A stretch of DNA of 64,000 nt. It comes from a gamma proteobacterium HIMB55. Lineage in GTDB: Bacteria; Pseudomonadota; Gammaproteobacteria; Pseudomonadales; Halieaceae. Every line of letters starts with the position of its first letter. Position 1 is the stretch's first letter. The stretch is taken from NCBI GenBank assembly GCA_000227505.4, contig AGIF02000001.1, positions 2,376,035 through 2,440,034 of the forward strand, in the 5' to 3' direction. The translations under genes were made by a program, and so were the position numbers. The notes under the pieces were generated by a model. It searched no databases. It was not told the origin of the DNA and saw nothing but the letters and a program-made list of their open reading frames with translations. This document shows positions 62,832 to 64,000 of this stretch, piece after piece.

Positions 62832-64000
62832 GCACCTCATCAGCCCCGCCAGAAGGTCATATTTCAGCCGCTGGTAAAGGTTTGGGGTTTACTTCTCTCG
62901 TAGGCATCGCGCTTGCTTTTTTACCCCCAATCTTCGCACTGATTTATTTGAGTACTGGTCTGTCATCTTCGGAGGAGGACTCACTTTTCCAAGCCCAGGC
63001 GAATAATGCACTTGAGCAACGTACGACACTTATCGAATCCGAGGTTGCGGCCATAACCAATGGACTGGAGAAAGCGCTGGCCAAAGATTTGAACGCGAGA
63101 ACACCGGAATCAATCGTTCATCTCATCCCCGGCGGCACTGAATTACAGCTCATTCCGCTGAGCGATATGGGTGTTGCGAGCCTCGACCCAACAGACTACG
63201 GGCTTACCTCTCTAGTTTTGCTCGACCGCGTGCGCAAAACCTTTGAAAGCGGCAACACCGGGCTTGAGGTAGTCACGCAGGGAGAGACGCATAAGCTCGT
63301 AGCCGTTGCTCGTTTTACCCGTCCGAATAATCAAGGTGTTGCGATCGTCTCGCTGGATGAATCTATTTTAGAGCGGTGGGTCAGTAAGGCCCCTGTCGGC
63401 AAGTTCGCGTTGTGGCAGACCTTTGCCGACTCACCGAGCATCCAAATCAACCCGTCAGACAGCGACAACATTTCCAATTTAAGTGCCACAACCAGTCGGG
63501 ACGTCAAAGGAACACCCTATGTCTTGGGTCTTAGTGTCGACGCATCAAAAATGCCTAAGGCACCCGCACTCTCGTTTTTGTTTTGGCCCCTAATACTTGC
63601 TGGCCTTGGCGCCAGCTACTGGGTTTTGTTTGTGCAGAGACGCACCGACCTGGAGGGTGATGTGAAAAGCATCCTCGAAACCGCGGATTCTCGCGAGACC
63701 GTCATCCTAAAGCACGCCGAACTATCGCCGCTTGCTTTCACGTTAAGGCAGCTCGCGTCCAACAATAGAAGTCGAATGCGACGCTCAGAGGCAACCACCG
63801 TTGAAAGTCGGGCTAGCCAAACCCCAGTCGGATCGGAAGACGAAACAGAGCTCGCAGACCTAACAGCAACTGCACCCGTTGCGAGCGAGTGGTCGATTTG
63901 GAATGGGTCATGGATTGGGATTACAGATGCTGAGGGAGAGGCAGGAGAGCTCGATGCTCTCAAGAAAATGGCTTTGGGTATCGCGGGCCTCACAGCACGC
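62828..64000 (+). CDS. Membrane-anchored protein, probable N-terminal part of AlgC phosphomannomutase (cut by window end)
   Basis: The frame is open from ATG 62828 (ATGA overlap with coaBC) to the end of the window, 391 codons. Helices lie near residues 20-40 (LVGIALAFLPPIFALIYL) and 242-262 (FLFWPLILAGLGASYWVLF). An extracytoplasmic domain of about 200 residues lies between them. The rest is a cytoplasmic linker. In Pseudomonas coaBC-dut-algC is the order, and some relatives carry AlgC with such a membrane N-terminal extension, which supports this call. The catalytic domain lies beyond the window, so another membrane protein is possible. Confidence 0.55.
   Translation, partial: MSTSSAPPEGHISAAGKGLGFTSLVGIALAFLPPIFALIYLSTGLSSSEEDSLFQAQANNALEQRTTLIESEVAAITNGLEKALAKDLNARTPESIVHLIPGGTELQLIPLSDMGVASLDPTDYGLTSLVLLDRVRKTFESGNTGLEVVTQGETHKLVAVARFTRPNNQGVAIVSLDESILERWVSKAPVGKFALWQTFADSPSIQINPSDSDNISNLSATTSRDVKGTPYVLGLSVDASKMPKAPALSFLFWPLILAGLGASYWVLFVQRRTDLEGDVKSILETADSRETVILKHAELSPLAFTLRQLASNNRSRMRRSEATTVESRASQTPVGSEDETELADLTATAPVASEWSIWNGSWIGITDAEGEAGELDALKKMALGIAGLTAR

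Overview
The window is a stretch of chromosome from a free-living gammaproteobacterium. Gene order over long blocks is that of Pseudomonas and its relatives: gshB-tonB3-yqgE-ruvX, pilT/pilU, yggS-proC-yggT-metX-metW-rdgB-hemW, ftsY-ftsE-ftsX-rpoH, tkt-epd-pgk-fba, and ygfB-pepP-ubiH-ubiI beside zapA-6S RNA-fthC. Two large TonB-dependent receptors, a TonB2-type energy operon with a TPR protein and DUF3450, and a secreted S9 peptidase beside a receptor point to a marine, peptide-using lineage such as the OM60/Halieaceae or Cellvibrionales group. The exact family is an inference. No transposon, prophage, CRISPR array, tRNA or rRNA was found; almost everything is core genome.

Layout. 1-2.0 kb: the 3' part of a TonB-dependent receptor with five His/Glu/Asp-rich insertions, then a strong terminator. 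2.0-6.0 kb: an NTF2-like protein, an unknown basic protein, a cytoplasmic GlpQ-type phosphodiesterase, pyruvate kinase and a cold-shock protein with a long leader. 6.0-11.6 kb (minus strand): a seven-gene operon DUF3450 - long ExbB - ExbB - ExbD - ExbD - TonB - TPR. 11.8-14.6 kb: folA, thyA, lgt, rppH. 14.8-21.9 kb: a HAD phosphatase, gcvH, the ubiquinone hydroxylases ubiI and ubiH, pepP, ygfB, and divergently a small coiled-coil protein, zapA, 6S RNA and fthC. 22.1-29.3 kb (minus strand): ilvA, fba, pgk, epd, tkt. 29.3-35.4 kb: a 590-base gene-free interval, a second TonB-dependent receptor and a prolyl-oligopeptidase-family enzyme. 35.5-41.5 kb: serA, divergent D-2-hydroxyglutarate dehydrogenase, rpiA, metK, ahcY. 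41.6-53.5 kb: rsmE, gshB, tonB3-like, yqgE, ruvX, pilU/pilT, yggS, proC, yggT, metX, metW, a DUF4426 protein, rdgB, hemW. 53.5-64 kb: trmB, a DUF423 protein, rpoH, ftsX, ftsE, ftsY, rsmD, coaD, mutM, rpmG, rpmB, radC, coaBC, and the start of a membrane-anchored protein that is probably AlgC.

Themes. The TonB2-type operon could energise the two receptors. The receptor/S9 peptidase pair suggests peptide uptake and breakdown. tkt, epd, pgk, fba and pyk cover central carbon metabolism and supply erythrose-4-phosphate for vitamin B6 synthesis. SerA and D-2-hydroxyglutarate dehydrogenase form a serine-synthesis pair, and metX/metW, metK and ahcY cover methionine and the methyl cycle.

Most noteworthy signals: a perfect CIRCE operator lying on a plausible promoter just upstream of rpoH, which implies HrcA control of the heat-shock sigma factor; a dense cluster of GGA motifs on the minus strand near 29.55-29.66 kb that could be a CsrA/RsmA-binding RNA; a nested perfect-stem structure between pyk and csp; the metal-binding-looking low-complexity loops in the first receptor; and two adjacent ExbD genes in the TonB operon. 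I see no wholly new multi-gene system.
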